From: Actinoplanes sp. NBC_00393 | Lineage (GTDB): Bacteria > Actinomycetota > Actinomycetes > Mycobacteriales > Micromonosporaceae | NCBI RefSeq assembly: GCF_036053395.1 | Contig: NZ_CP107942.1 | Location: forward strand, 6,528,501-6,592,500 | Reading direction: 5' to 3' | DNA length: 64,000 nt | Shown: one piece after another, positions 33,403-41,747 of the stretch | Layout of the letters: every line of letters begins with the position of its first letter | Position numbering within the stretch: the stretch's first letter is position 1 | Program-made: the position numbers and the translations under genes | Notes under the pieces: generated by a model | What the model was told of the DNA's origin: nothing | Database searches by the model: none | The model's input: the letters and a program-made list of their open reading frames with translations, nothing else

Positions 33403-35124
33403 TCAAAACATCCCATCCCGCCCACCGGCCGCGAAGCGTTTTGCTCGATCCCGGAGCCGGTCACGGACGTCCTCGTAGCGGTCGCCCAGCCCTTGTCGCG
33501 CCCGTTCCAGCAGCTCTTCGAGGCCGGCCGGCAGGCCCTCCTCCGGCCGCAGGGATTCCTCCGGCCGCAGAGCCGACAGGCGGAGCACCTCGGCACGCCC
33601 GCGCGCGGCCAGGGTCGGTTCTCCGTCCGCGGTCAGAACGAGGGCGGCGGCCAGCCGGATCGCCGGGCCGCGGACGGCGAGCAACCGGTATCCGCCGAGG
33701 CGTACCGCCGGGTTCGCATCCGCGAGCAGCCGCCAGAGCAACTCCGGCGGCAGCCGCCGCCGGTAGGGGCGCAGGGCGAGCGAGGCCTCCCGCACCACGG
33801 CCGCCGCCGGGTCGGTGAGCAGGGACGTCACTTCCTCGATGGGTACGGCGTCGAGCGCCACCAGGGCTCGCACAGCAGCCGCCCGGAGCCGGTGGCCGGC
33901 CTGTCCCAGCAGCGGGGTGAGCAGTTCAGCGTCCCGGTAGCCGCCGACCTCGCCGAGCCCGGCGACCGCCTCTGGATTCGGCCGGGTAGCCACGGCGGCA
34001 CGATAAAGCGCGAGCGCATCGGTGGCGCGGCTGCGCGCGTAGGCCCGGATCAGCGGCGACGGGTCCTCCAGGGCGGCGGCGACCTCCGCGTCGTACCCCA
34101 GCTGGGCCAGGCCGACGAGCGCGAGTGCCCGTACCGCCGAGAAACGCGCCGCCGCAAGTGAGCGCAACGTGTCCGCATCGCCCTGTTCCACCGCGGCCCG
34201 GCAGGCCGCTTCAGCGGCCTTGAGCCTCACCACCGGGTCCGGCTCACGCAGCGCGAACCCGACCAAATCGGAGTATGTCCACCGCGCCAGCCGCTCCCCA
34301 GCAGCGAAGGCCAGCCGCCGGCTGCGTGGGTCGTGGGTCGCCAGCAGCACCGGGATCATCCGGTCGAGGTGCTCCTCGACCACCTCGTCGACCAGGCGCA
34401 CGAGGGTGCCGGACCGCTGCCGCCCGGCCAGATAGGTGACCATCGGCAGCGCCGCGGGCACCGCCTCCTCGGGCCGCTCACGCAGCAGCGCCGCCACCGC
34501 CGCCCGGGCCGCCCGCCGTACCCGGACCACCCAGTCGTCGCAGCGCAACACCAGGAACGGAAGCTGCTCGATCCGGCCCTGCTCAGCCATGACCAGCACG
34601 GCGGCTTCCCGAACCCGCCCGTCCCGGTGCGCCGCCGCAAGCGCAACAGCGAGCGGCCCCGGCCCTCGCTCGGCGGCCCGCCCTGAACCGCACTCCACCG
34701 CCGGCCCCAGGCCGCGGTCCACGACTGAACCCTGGCCGTGCTCCGCGGTCTGCAGGAGACGCCGGAGGAATTCGTCCGGCCCATTCGCCGCGCCGCCTGC
34801 GGAACGCCAAGCCCAGTCCCGGCGGATGTACTCGTCGAGACGGACGAGCAGGCGCGGCCGGGAGCCAAGGGCGGACAGCGCCGCTGTCTGGGCGGCCGGG
34901 TCGTCGAGAGCCAGGCCGGCGAGATGAGCGACGAGCCGGTTCATCGCCTCGCCGCCGCGCTGCTCGGCGTGCGCGAGAGCTGCCTGCGCGAGAACGGCGT
35001 GGGAGGGAGCGGCGTGGGCCGAAGCGGCGTGGGCAGCTCGGGAGGGAGCGGCGTGGGCCGAAGCGGCGCGGGCAGCGTCGGCGGGAGCGGCGTGGCCGGG
35101 GACTGCCGGCTCGGGTCGCGTCAT
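33403..35124 (-). CDS. HEAT-repeat protein
   Basis: A 573-residue alpha-solenoid protein. Repeated helix pairs ([59 protein letters not shown]) fit HEAT/PBS-lyase-type repeats from about 180 to 540. The N-terminus (about 10-55) is an Ala/His/Ser-rich low-complexity run of repeated S-A-H-A-A-P units. ATG at 35124 precedes this; no signal peptide or membrane segment is visible. It is the first gene of the minus-strand run, 29 bp before the MCP-like gene. HEAT proteins act as scaffolds, so an interaction with the hairpin protein is possible but unproven. Confidence 0.75.
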   Translation of the reverse strand: MTRPEPAVPGHAAPADAARAASAHAAPSRAAHAASAHAAPSHAVLAQAALAHAEQRGGEAMNRLVAHLAGLALDDPAAQTAALSALGSRPRLLVRLDEYIRRDWAWRSAGGAANGPDEFLRRLLQTAEHGQGSVVDRGLGPAVECGSGRAAERGPGPLAVALAAAHRDGRVREAAVLVMAEQGRIEQLPFLVLRCDDWVVRVRRAARAAVAALLRERPEEAVPAALPMVTYLAGRQRSGTLVRLVDEVVEEHLDRMIPVLLATHDPRSRRLAFAAGERLARWTYSDLVGFALREPDPVVRLKAAEAACRAAVEQGDADTLRSLAAARFSAVRALALVGLAQLGYDAEVAAALEDPSPLIRAYARSRATDALALYRAAVATRPNPEAVAGLGEVGGYRDAELLTPLLGQAGHRLRAAAVRALVALDAVPIEEVTSLLTDPAAAVVREASLALRPYRRRLPPELLWRLLADANPAVRLGGYRLLAVRGPAIRLAAALVLTADGEPTLAARGRAEVLRLSALRPEESLRPEEGLPAGLEELLERARQGLGDRYEDVRDRLRDRAKRFAAGGRDGMF

Positions 35125-35375
35125 CGCGCCATCCTGCCGTCGCCCGGCATCGGCCGCTGGGATTTTCGGCAGTGGCTGCAAGCGCTGCCGCCCGGATGAT
35201 CGCGCTGAGCGACCACTTAACCGTTTAACGACCCGGATTCCCCTACCCGCTGTGGAACTGACCGAAAGCGGCCAGCAGACGGCTTCGCAAGCAGATGCAA
35301 GCACAACCGGACCCGCCCGATTTGCAGCGCCGCAAGCGGTTCAGTTCTTGCAGGGATCTGACGTAGGATTCCGGA
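35125..35375. promoter_or_regulatory. Divergent control region with LacI-type dyads
   Basis: This 251-bp gap must hold promoters for the HEAT operon (minus) and the LacI gene (plus). TTAACCGTTTAA at 35217-35228 is an inverted repeat with the same AACCGTTT core as the operator at 5221. CTGCAAGCGCTGC near 35177 also resembles a LacI-family half-palindrome. A -10-like TAGGAT (35364-35369) lies 6 nt before the LacI GTG, with TTCAGT 18 bp further up, which suggests a leaderless transcript. Confidence 0.5.
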
Positions 35376-36374
35376 GTGACCAAACGTCTTGCCGAGGTGG
35401 CAAAGAAGGCCGGGGTCAGCGAGGCCACCGTCAGCCGGGTGCTCAACGGACGCAGCGGCGTCTCCGAGGCCACCCGCGCGTCGGTGCTCACCGCCCTCGA
35501 TGTCCTGGGTTATGAGCGGCCCACCAAGCTGCGCGGGGAGCGTGCCCGGCTCGTCGGCCTGGTCCTTCCGGAGCTGCAGAACCCGATCTTCCCGGCGCTC
35601 GCCGAGGTGGTCACCGGCTCCCTGGCGCAGCGCGGGTTCACCCCGGCCCTGTGCGCCCGGACGATCGGTGGCGTGCCCGAGTCGGACTACGTGGAGATGC
35701 TGCTGGACCACCAGGTGTCCGGTGTCATCTTCGCCGGCGGATCCTACGCGCTGGCCGACGCCTCGCACGAGCACTACCGCCGGCTCACCGACCGCGGCCT
35801 GCCGGTGGTGCTGGTCAACGCGGGCGTCGACGAGCTCGGCTTCCCCCGGGTGTCGACCGATGACGCGGTGGCCGTCGAGCAGGCTTATGGGCATCTGCGC
35901 TCGCTCGGCCACGAGCGGATCGGCATGGTGCTCGGGCCGGAGGGGCACGTCCCGTCCCGCCGCAAGCTGACCGCGATGATCCAGGTCGCGGGCTGGACCG
36001 GCGATCATGCGTTCGTGGAGCGGTCGAGCTTCTCCATGGAGGGCGCCCGGGTGGCGGCCACCAAGCTGGTCGAGCGCGGCGTCACCGGCATCATCTGCGC
36101 CTCCGACGTGCTGGCGCTCGGCGCCATCCGGGCCGCCCGGCGGCTGGGCCGCGCAGTGCCGGCCGACGTGTCGGTGGTCGGCTTCGATGATTCGGCGTTC
36201 ATGACCTGCACCGATCCGCCGCTGACCACGGTCCGGCAGCCGATCGAGACGATGGGCCAGGCCGCCGTCGACATCCTGGTCAGCCAGATCGAGGAGGCCC
36301 GGGTGCTGAGCGACGAGCTGCTGTTCGAGCCCGAGTTGGTCGTCCGCGGATCCACCGGGCCGGCCACGCACTGA
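35376..36374 (+). CDS. LacI family transcriptional regulator of the alpha-glucan locus
   Basis: A 332-residue repressor. The N-terminal HTH and hinge read RLAEVAKKAGVSEATVSRVL and NGRSGVSEATRASVLTALDV. The periplasmic-binding-like core follows (LVGLVLPELQNPIFPALAEV; IICASDVLALGAIRAARRLG; VSVVGFDDSAFMTCTDPPLT). It lies upstream of and in line with an ABC importer, alpha-glucosidase and GH87 alpha-1,3-glucanase, so it probably senses an alpha-glucoside and represses them. GTG at 35376 follows a -10-like TAGGAT by 6 nt and has no proper ribosome site, so leaderless translation is likely. The final codons (GPATH and stop) are copied in the repeat behind it. Confidence 0.88.
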   Translation: MTKRLAEVAKKAGVSEATVSRVLNGRSGVSEATRASVLTALDVLGYERPTKLRGERARLVGLVLPELQNPIFPALAEVVTGSLAQRGFTPALCARTIGGVPESDYVEMLLDHQVSGVIFAGGSYALADASHEHYRRLTDRGLPVVLVNAGVDELGFPRVSTDDAVAVEQAYGHLRSLGHERIGMVLGPEGHVPSRRKLTAMIQVAGWTGDHAFVERSSFSMEGARVAATKLVERGVTGIICASDVLALGAIRAARRLGRAVPADVSVVGFDDSAFMTCTDPPLTTVRQPIETMGQAAVDILVSQIEEARVLSDELLFEPELVVRGSTGPATH

Positions 36375-36478
36375 CCTTTCCGGGGGCCGCAGACCACGGC
36401 CACGCACTGACCCTTCCCGGGCCGCACACCACGGCCACGCACTAATCCTTCCCGGGCCGCACACCACGGCCATTCACT
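36359..36478. repeat. 35-bp tandem repeat beginning at the LacI stop codon
   Basis: About three and a half units of 35 bp, CACGGCCACGCACTGACCCT then TCCCGGGCCGCACAC. The first unit is formed by the last codons and stop of the LacI gene (GCCACGCACTGA). The third unit has ACTAAT and the last has ATTCACTGA. It lies directly before the terminator. Confidence 0.85.
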
Positions 36479-36491
36479 GATTTCGGGCCGT

Positions 36492-36528
36492 AGGCCGCCG
36501 ACCGCAATGAGCGGTCGGCGGCCTTTTT
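36492..36528 (+). terminator. Rho-independent terminator after the LacI gene
   Basis: A perfect 14-bp stem, AGGCCGCCGACCGC (36492-36505) with GCGGTCGGCGGCCT (36511-36524), a 5-nt AATGA loop and a run of five T at 36524-36528. It separates LacI transcription from the transport operon. Confidence 0.93.
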
Positions 36529-36608
36529 GCATGCAAGAGCGGACGAATCCACCCCTTGTCGCTACCTGCCGCTGCGAAGTCGGTTTTTTTCAAAGCACGA
36601 TCGAAACC

Positions 36609-36637
36609 TTGCCGTCATAAGTCGACGTCGTTACAGT
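36609..36637 (+). promoter_or_regulatory. Sigma-70-type promoter of the sugar transport operon
   Basis: TTGCCG at 36609-36614 and TACAGT at 36632-36637 are separated by 17 bp. The coding start at 36722 leaves an 80-nt leader. AGTGACTCCACTCACT (about 36635-36650) just downstream is a short dyad (AGTGA/TCACT) that could be the repressor site. Confidence 0.55.
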
Positions 36638-36721
36638 GACTCCACTCACTACGAAGCGCAGTGACAACAACGCAGATCAGCGAAGGCCATGGATACACCC
36701 CGTTCCCGAAGGGATGGACAG

Positions 36722-38104
36722 ATGTCCGTACCGCAGTACCGGAAGGTTGCGGCGCTCGCGCTCGTGGCCGGCCTGGGATTCAGCCTCACGGCGTGCTCGA
36801 CCAAGGGCGACGACGACGGCGGGGACACCGCCGGCGGCAAGGTGACCATCAGCGTCGACTGCCAGCCGGTCGCCGCCCAGAAAGAGCTGCTGGCGAACTG
36901 GAACGCTGACGTCACCGAGTTCCAGAAGCAGAACCCCGACATCACCATCAAGAGCGTCAGCGTCGGCGAGCAGTGCAACAACCCGCCGGACTTCACGGCC
37001 CGCCTGGCCGGCGGCACGATGACGGACGTCTTCTACGGCTACATGACCGACCTGTCGCAGGTGCTGGACTCCGGCAAGGCGATGGACGTCACCGAGTTCG
37101 CCACCAAGGAGACCGTCGCGACCTGGGACGACATCGACCCGTCGCTGAAGGAGGCGTTCACCGACCAGGGCAAGCTCTACGCCCTGCCGGTGAAGAACTA
37201 CTCGATGGGCCTGGTCTACAACAAGACCCTCTTCCAGAAGGCCGGTCTCGACGTCAACAACCCGCCGAAGACCTGGCCCGAGGTCCGGGACGCGGCCAAG
37301 AAGATCGCCGCGCTCGGCAACGGCATCGCCGGCTACTCGGAGTACAGCGCCGGCAACACCGGCGGCTGGCACTTCACCTCGCTGATCTACTCGCAGGGTG
37401 GCCAGATCCTCAGCGAGGACGGCAAGAAGGCCGCGTTCAACAGCCCCGAGGGCAAGCAGGTCCTGCAGAACCTCAAGGACATGCGGTACGTGGACAACAG
37501 CATGGGCAGCCGCCAGCTGCTGCAGTGGGCTGACCTGCTGACCAACGCCGCCGCCGGCAAGGTCGGCATGTTCATCGGCGCGCCGGATGCGACCCAGGCG
37601 ATCGTCAGCCAGTTCCAGGGCAAGTACGAGGACTGGGCGATGGCCCCGCTGCCCGGCCAGACCGGTGCGGCGAAGGGGACGCTCGGCGGCGGCGAGGGCT
37701 ACTTCTTCAAGAAGGGCCTCTCCGAGGCGCAGGTCAAGGCCGGCCTCAAGTGGATCGCGTTCCAGAAGCTGACAGTGGGCAAGGGCCAGCTCGACTACGC
37801 GCGGGCCAAGCCGCAGAACTACCCGGTGGGCCTGCCCCAGCCGCTGCTGTTCACCAACGGCACCGAGGCGCAGAAGCAGGAGCTCGAGCTGCGCAAGGCG
37901 AACGCGAACGTCGACACGGAGAACTTCAAGATCTTCGAGGCCAACCCGGTTCCGATCAAGGCTGAGCCGCAGAACGCGCAGGCGATCTACGCGGTTCTCG
38001 ACTCCGCGATGTCCGGAGTTCTGACCGACAAGAACGCGAACATCGACGCCCTGCTGAAGACCGCTGAGGACAAGGTCAACCAGCTTCAGGCCGCCGGTAG
38101 CTGA
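36722..38104 (+). CDS. Sugar ABC transporter substrate-binding lipoprotein
   Basis: A 460-residue extracellular solute-binding protein (family 1, MalE-like). The lipoprotein signal MSVPQYRKVAALALVAGLGF runs into the lipobox SLTAC, with the lipidated Cys at 25. The mature part has the hinge-type pattern DQGKLYALPVKNYSMGLVYN and FQKAGLDVNNPPKTWPEVRD. It would capture oligosaccharides, probably alpha-glucosides, at the membrane surface. ATG at 36722 is chosen over an upstream ATG at 36689 because it begins the signal peptide and follows AAGGGATGG. It is followed by a hairpin and two permease genes; no ATPase gene is present, as is usual for such actinomycete systems that share a common MsiK-like ATPase. 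Confidence 0.92.
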   Translation: MSVPQYRKVAALALVAGLGFSLTACSTKGDDDGGDTAGGKVTISVDCQPVAAQKELLANWNADVTEFQKQNPDITIKSVSVGEQCNNPPDFTARLAGGTMTDVFYGYMTDLSQVLDSGKAMDVTEFATKETVATWDDIDPSLKEAFTDQGKLYALPVKNYSMGLVYNKTLFQKAGLDVNNPPKTWPEVRDAAKKIAALGNGIAGYSEYSAGNTGGWHFTSLIYSQGGQILSEDGKKAAFNSPEGKQVLQNLKDMRYVDNSMGSRQLLQWADLLTNAAAGKVGMFIGAPDATQAIVSQFQGKYEDWAMAPLPGQTGAAKGTLGGGEGYFFKKGLSEAQVKAGLKWIAFQKLTVGKGQLDYARAKPQNYPVGLPQPLLFTNGTEAQKQELELRKANANVDTENFKIFEANPVPIKAEPQNAQAIYAVLDSAMSGVLTDKNANIDALLKTAEDKVNQLQAAGS

Positions 38105-38110
38105 TCCGAG

Positions 38111-38140
38111 GCGTGCGGGCCGGGATGCCGGCCCGCACGC
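38111..38140 (+). terminator. Intercistronic hairpin between binding protein and permease genes
   Basis: A perfect 13-bp stem, GCGTGCGGGCCGG with CCGGCCCGCACGC, and a 4-nt loop (GATG). No T-run follows, so partial termination or 3'-end protection of the binding-protein mRNA is likely, giving more binding protein than permease. Confidence 0.8.
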
Positions 38141-38163
38141 TCCCCTCTCCGCAGGAGTAACCC

Positions 38164-39102
38164 TTGGCAGTCCTCACTCTCCCGCCGCCGGCCCAGCGCA
38201 CGGCCTCCACACCCCCGGCGGGGACGAAACGAAGCCGCAAGATCCGCGACAACCTCACCGGGCACGCGTTCCTGATCGGGGCGGTCGTCTGCTTCGCCCT
38301 CTTCATGTGGTACCCGATGATCCGCGGCGTGGTCATGAGCTTCCAGCGGACCCGGCGCGGCGAGACCACCTGGGTGGGCTGGGACAACTACATCCGCATC
38401 ATCGACGACCCCAGTTTCTGGACCGCCTGGAAGAACACCTTCTACTTCACGGCCCTGGCGCTGGTCCTCGGGTTCCTGGTGCCGTTCGCGGTCGCCATCA
38501 TCCTCAACGAGTTCCGGCACGCGAAGGGCTATCTGCGGGTCCTGGTCTACCTGCCGGTGATGCTGCCGCCCGCCTCGGCGCTGTTCCTCTTCAAGTTCTA
38601 CGCGTACGACCCCAGCGAGGCCGGGCTCTTCAACGCCATCCTCAAGTTCCTGCATCTGCCCACCTCGGAGTGGATGCAGTCACCGACGATGACGATGCCG
38701 GCCATGGTGATCGCCTCGACCTGGATGAACATGGGCGGCGCGGTGCTGATCTACCTGGCCTCGCTGCAGAACATCCCCGGCGAGCTGTACGAGGCGGCCG
38801 AACTCGACGGCGCCGGCGTCTGGAAGCGGATCTGGAACGTGACGATCCCGCAGACCCGGCTGATCCTCGCGCTGCTGGCGATGCTCCAGATCGTCGCCAC
38901 CATGCAGCTGTTCATCGAGCCCCTGATCCTCGCCAACGGCGCCGGCACCCAGGACTCGGCCACCTCGGTCGCCTACCTCATCTACCAGCACGGCTTCTTC
39001 CAGAACGACCTGAACGGCGCCGCCGCGCTCGGCGTGATCATGCTCGTGGTGCTGGCCGCCTTCTCCGCCGTGTACGTGCGGCTGAGCACGAAACAGGACT
39101 AG
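38164..39102 (+). CDS. Sugar ABC transporter permease (MalF type)
   Basis: A 312-residue inner-membrane permease with about six hydrophobic spans (FLIGAVVCFALFMWYPMIRG; FYFTALALVLGFLVPFAVAI). The EAA loop EAAELDGAGVWKRIWNVTIP contacts the ATPase. TTG at 38164 is supported by GGAG nine bases upstream and no better start nearby. The next gene, MalG-like, follows after 7 bp. No ATP-binding gene is in the operon. Confidence 0.92.
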   Translation: MAVLTLPPPAQRTASTPPAGTKRSRKIRDNLTGHAFLIGAVVCFALFMWYPMIRGVVMSFQRTRRGETTWVGWDNYIRIIDDPSFWTAWKNTFYFTALALVLGFLVPFAVAIILNEFRHAKGYLRVLVYLPVMLPPASALFLFKFYAYDPSEAGLFNAILKFLHLPTSEWMQSPTMTMPAMVIASTWMNMGGAVLIYLASLQNIPGELYEAAELDGAGVWKRIWNVTIPQTRLILALLAMLQIVATMQLFIEPLILANGAGTQDSATSVAYLIYQHGFFQNDLNGAAALGVIMLVVLAAFSAVYVRLSTKQD

Positions 39103-39109
39103 GACGACC

Positions 39110-39982
39110 ATGACTCGGACTCTCATCTCCCAGGCGCAGCTGCAGCGGGGCCGCGGCCGGGTGCTCTACTGGACGCTGCTCGCCGTCGTCGTGGTGATCT
39201 TCACCCTGGTCTTCCTCGGGCCGCTGTACTGGATGGTCACCGGCGCGCTCAAGTCCGGGCAGGAGATCGCGCAGACCCCGCCCACCCTGTTCCCGCAGGA
39301 TCCGCAGGTCCAGAACTACGTCGACGCGTGGACCAACCTGGACCTCGCCAAGCTGCTGTTCAACACGTTCTACTACGCGGCCGGCGCGGTGCTGTTCCAG
39401 CTGGTCCTGGACACCGCGGCGGCGTACTCGCTGTCGAAGCTGCGGCCGGTGTTCGGCAACGCCATCCTCGGTCTGATGCTGGCGACCCTGATGATCCCGG
39501 CGATGGTCCTGATCGTCCCGCAGTACGTGACCGTGATCGACCTGCCGATCCTGCACATCAGCCTGCTGGACTCGCCGTTCGCGATCTGGCTGCCGCTGGT
39601 CGCCAACGCGTTCAACATCTTCCTGTTGAAGCGGTTCTTCGACTCGATCCCGGAAGACCTGATGGCCGCCGCCCAGGTGGACGGCGCCTCGCCGCTGCGC
39701 ACGCTCTGGTCGATCATCCTGCCGATGTCGCGCCCCATCCTCGGCGTGGTGTCGATCTTCGCGGTGACCGCCGTTTGGAAGGACTTCCTCTGGCCGAAGC
39801 TGGTCATGCCGCACCCGGACACCCGCACGGTCAGCGTCGGCATCTACGCCTTCTCCGGCGGCACCCCGATGAACGTGGTGATCGCCGCTTCGGTCATCGC
39901 CGCGATCCCGACCGTGATCATCTTCCTGATCTTTCAGCGGAACATCATGTCCGGCCTGACCGCGGGCAGCCTCAAGGGCTGA
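39110..39982 (+). CDS. Sugar ABC transporter permease (MalG type)
   Basis: A 290-residue permease with six predicted spans, beginning WTLLAVVVVIFTLVFLGPLY and ending FLIFQRNIMSGLTAGSLKG, a MalG-type C-terminus. The EAA-like loop reads AAAQVDGASPLRTLWSIILP. It pairs with the MalF-type gene to form the channel. Followed after 72 bp by the intracellular glucosidase. Confidence 0.92.
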   Translation: MTRTLISQAQLQRGRGRVLYWTLLAVVVVIFTLVFLGPLYWMVTGALKSGQEIAQTPPTLFPQDPQVQNYVDAWTNLDLAKLLFNTFYYAAGAVLFQLVLDTAAAYSLSKLRPVFGNAILGLMLATLMIPAMVLIVPQYVTVIDLPILHISLLDSPFAIWLPLVANAFNIFLLKRFFDSIPEDLMAAAQVDGASPLRTLWSIILPMSRPILGVVSIFAVTAVWKDFLWPKLVMPHPDTRTVSVGIYAFSGGTPMNVVIAASVIAAIPTVIIFLIFQRNIMSGLTAGSLKG

Positions 39983-40054
39983 CACGCCCCGCAGTCCACC
40001 GGCGGCAACGAAGCTGCAACAACGTACCTACGTACCGACAGAAAGCAGGTGCTC

Positions 40055-41638
40055 GTGTCCACAACAGACGCCGGTCCGTGGTGGCGTAGCGCGGTGATCT
40101 ACCAGGTGTACCCGCGGAGTTTCGCCGACGCCGACGGCGACGGCATCGGGGACATCGACGGCATCCGCGCAAACCTGACCCACCTCCGCGACCTCGGGGT
40201 CGACGCGATCTGGATGAGCCCCTGGTACCCGTCCCCGATGGCGGACGCCGGCTACGACGTGGCGGACTTCCGCGACATCGACCCGGTCTTCGGCACCCTG
40301 GCCGGCGCCGAGGCGCTGATCGCCGAGGCGCACGCGGCCGGCATCCGGATGATCGTCGACATCGTGCCGAACCACATCTCCAGCGAGCACCCGTGGTTCC
40401 AGGCCGCGCTGGCCTCCCCGGACGCGCCGGAGCGGGAGTACTTCTGGTTCCGCAAGAGCGAGCAGATGCCGACGAACTGGCAGGGCGAGTTCGGCGGCAG
40501 CACGTGGACCCAGGTCGGCGACCACTGGTACCTGCACCTGTTCACCCCGGAGCAGCCGGACCTGAACTGGGAGCATCCGGTGGTGCAGGCCGAGTTCGAG
40601 GACATCCTGCGGTTCTGGTTCGACCGCGGGGTCGACGGCATCCGGATCGACTCGGCGGCGCTACTGCACAAGGACCCGGCCCTGCCCGAGGTCACCGACG
40701 GCGCCCCGCACCCGTTCCACGACCTGGACCGGGTGCACGACGTCTACCGGTCGTGGCGGCGGATCGCCGACGAGTACCCGGACCGGGCGCTGATCGGCGA
40801 GGTGTGGATGCCGGAGGTCGAGCGTTTCACGAACTATCTGCGACCGGACGAGCTGCACGCCGCTTTCAACTTCGACTTCCTGGGATGCGCCTGGGACCCG
40901 TACCTCATGCGGTCCTGCATCGATCGCACCCTGGAAGCGCACGCCCAGGTGGGCGCCCCGCCCACCTGGGTGCTTTCCAACCATGACGTCACCCGGCACG
41001 TCACCCGGTACGGCCGCACCGACACCACGTTCAGCTTCGACAACAACCTCGACGGCACCCCGGTCGACCTGGAACTCGGCACCCGCCGGGCCCGGGCCGC
41101 CGCGCTGCTCTCGCTCTCGCTGCCCGGCGCCGCCTACGTCTACCAGGGCGAGGAGCTGGGCCTCTGGGAGAACGAGAACATCCCGGTGGAGCAGATCCAG
41201 GACCCGATGTACGGCCGCCGCGGCCACACCCGCGACGGTTGCCGGGTCCCGCTGCCCTGGACCGGCGACGAACCGCCGTTCGGATTCAGCGACAGCCTCA
41301 CCGCCACCCCCTGGCTCCCCCAGCCGGCGGAGTGGAAGGACCGGACCGTGCAGGCGCAGACCGGCGACCCCAGCTCGATGCTCGAGCTGTACCGGTCGGC
41401 GATCAAACTGCGCCGCGCCGAACCCAGCCTGCACGCCGAAGCCATGACCTGGCTCGATACGGATCCCCAGGTGCTCGCCTACACCCGCGGCCCGGATTTC
41501 GCCTGCGTCCTCAATCTCTCCGGCCGACCGATCCCCCTGCCGGAGCACGAGACCTGTCTGCTCGCCAGTGGCCCGCTCGACGGTGATCTTCTCTCGACGG
41601 ACACCGCCGTCTGGCTGCGCCTGCGTACCGGGGAGTGA
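40055..41638 (+). CDS. GH13 alpha-glucosidase of the sugar uptake operon
   Basis: A 527-residue cytoplasmic enzyme. It starts VSTTDAGPWWRSAVIYQVYP. The catalytic set is GIRIDSAALLHKD (nucleophile Asp about 198), ALIGEVWMPE (acid Glu about 249) and LSNHDVTRHVTRYG (Asp about 311), with IVDIVPNHISSEHPW as conserved region I. It resembles GH13 glucosidases that split maltose- or nigerose-type oligosaccharides. GTG at 40055 is chosen because AGCAGG is correctly spaced; GTG at 40049 is too close. It probably finishes sugars imported by the upstream transporter. Confidence 0.9.
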   Translation: MSTTDAGPWWRSAVIYQVYPRSFADADGDGIGDIDGIRANLTHLRDLGVDAIWMSPWYPSPMADAGYDVADFRDIDPVFGTLAGAEALIAEAHAAGIRMIVDIVPNHISSEHPWFQAALASPDAPEREYFWFRKSEQMPTNWQGEFGGSTWTQVGDHWYLHLFTPEQPDLNWEHPVVQAEFEDILRFWFDRGVDGIRIDSAALLHKDPALPEVTDGAPHPFHDLDRVHDVYRSWRRIADEYPDRALIGEVWMPEVERFTNYLRPDELHAAFNFDFLGCAWDPYLMRSCIDRTLEAHAQVGAPPTWVLSNHDVTRHVTRYGRTDTTFSFDNNLDGTPVDLELGTRRARAAALLSLSLPGAAYVYQGEELGLWENENIPVEQIQDPMYGRRGHTRDGCRVPLPWTGDEPPFGFSDSLTATPWLPQPAEWKDRTVQAQTGDPSSMLELYRSAIKLRRAEPSLHAEAMTWLDTDPQVLAYTRGPDFACVLNLSGRPIPLPEHETCLLASGPLDGDLLSTDTAVWLRLRTGE

Positions 41639-41640
41639 TC

Positions 41641-41680
41641 TCCCGGGCGCCGCCGGTTCCACCGCCGGCGGCGCCCGGGA
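41641..41680 (+). terminator. Strong hairpin after the glucosidase gene
   Basis: A perfect 16-bp stem, TCCCGGGCGCCGCCGG (41641-41656) with CCGGCGGCGCCCGGGA (41665-41680), around an 8-nt loop. It starts 2 bp after the stop and has no T-run. It probably ends or attenuates the operon before the GH87 gene. Confidence 0.8.
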
Positions 41681-41747
41681 CCCCGGCCACAGGACGAGCG
41701 GAAGGAAAAATCCCCCAAATCCTTCACGGAAGAAGGTGCGCTCCCGC

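Noticed and set aside
41641..41680. Hairpin as an IS end or attachment site
   Set aside because: Perfect stem 2 bp after a stop codon fits a transcript-end structure; no flanking duplication or mobile gene.
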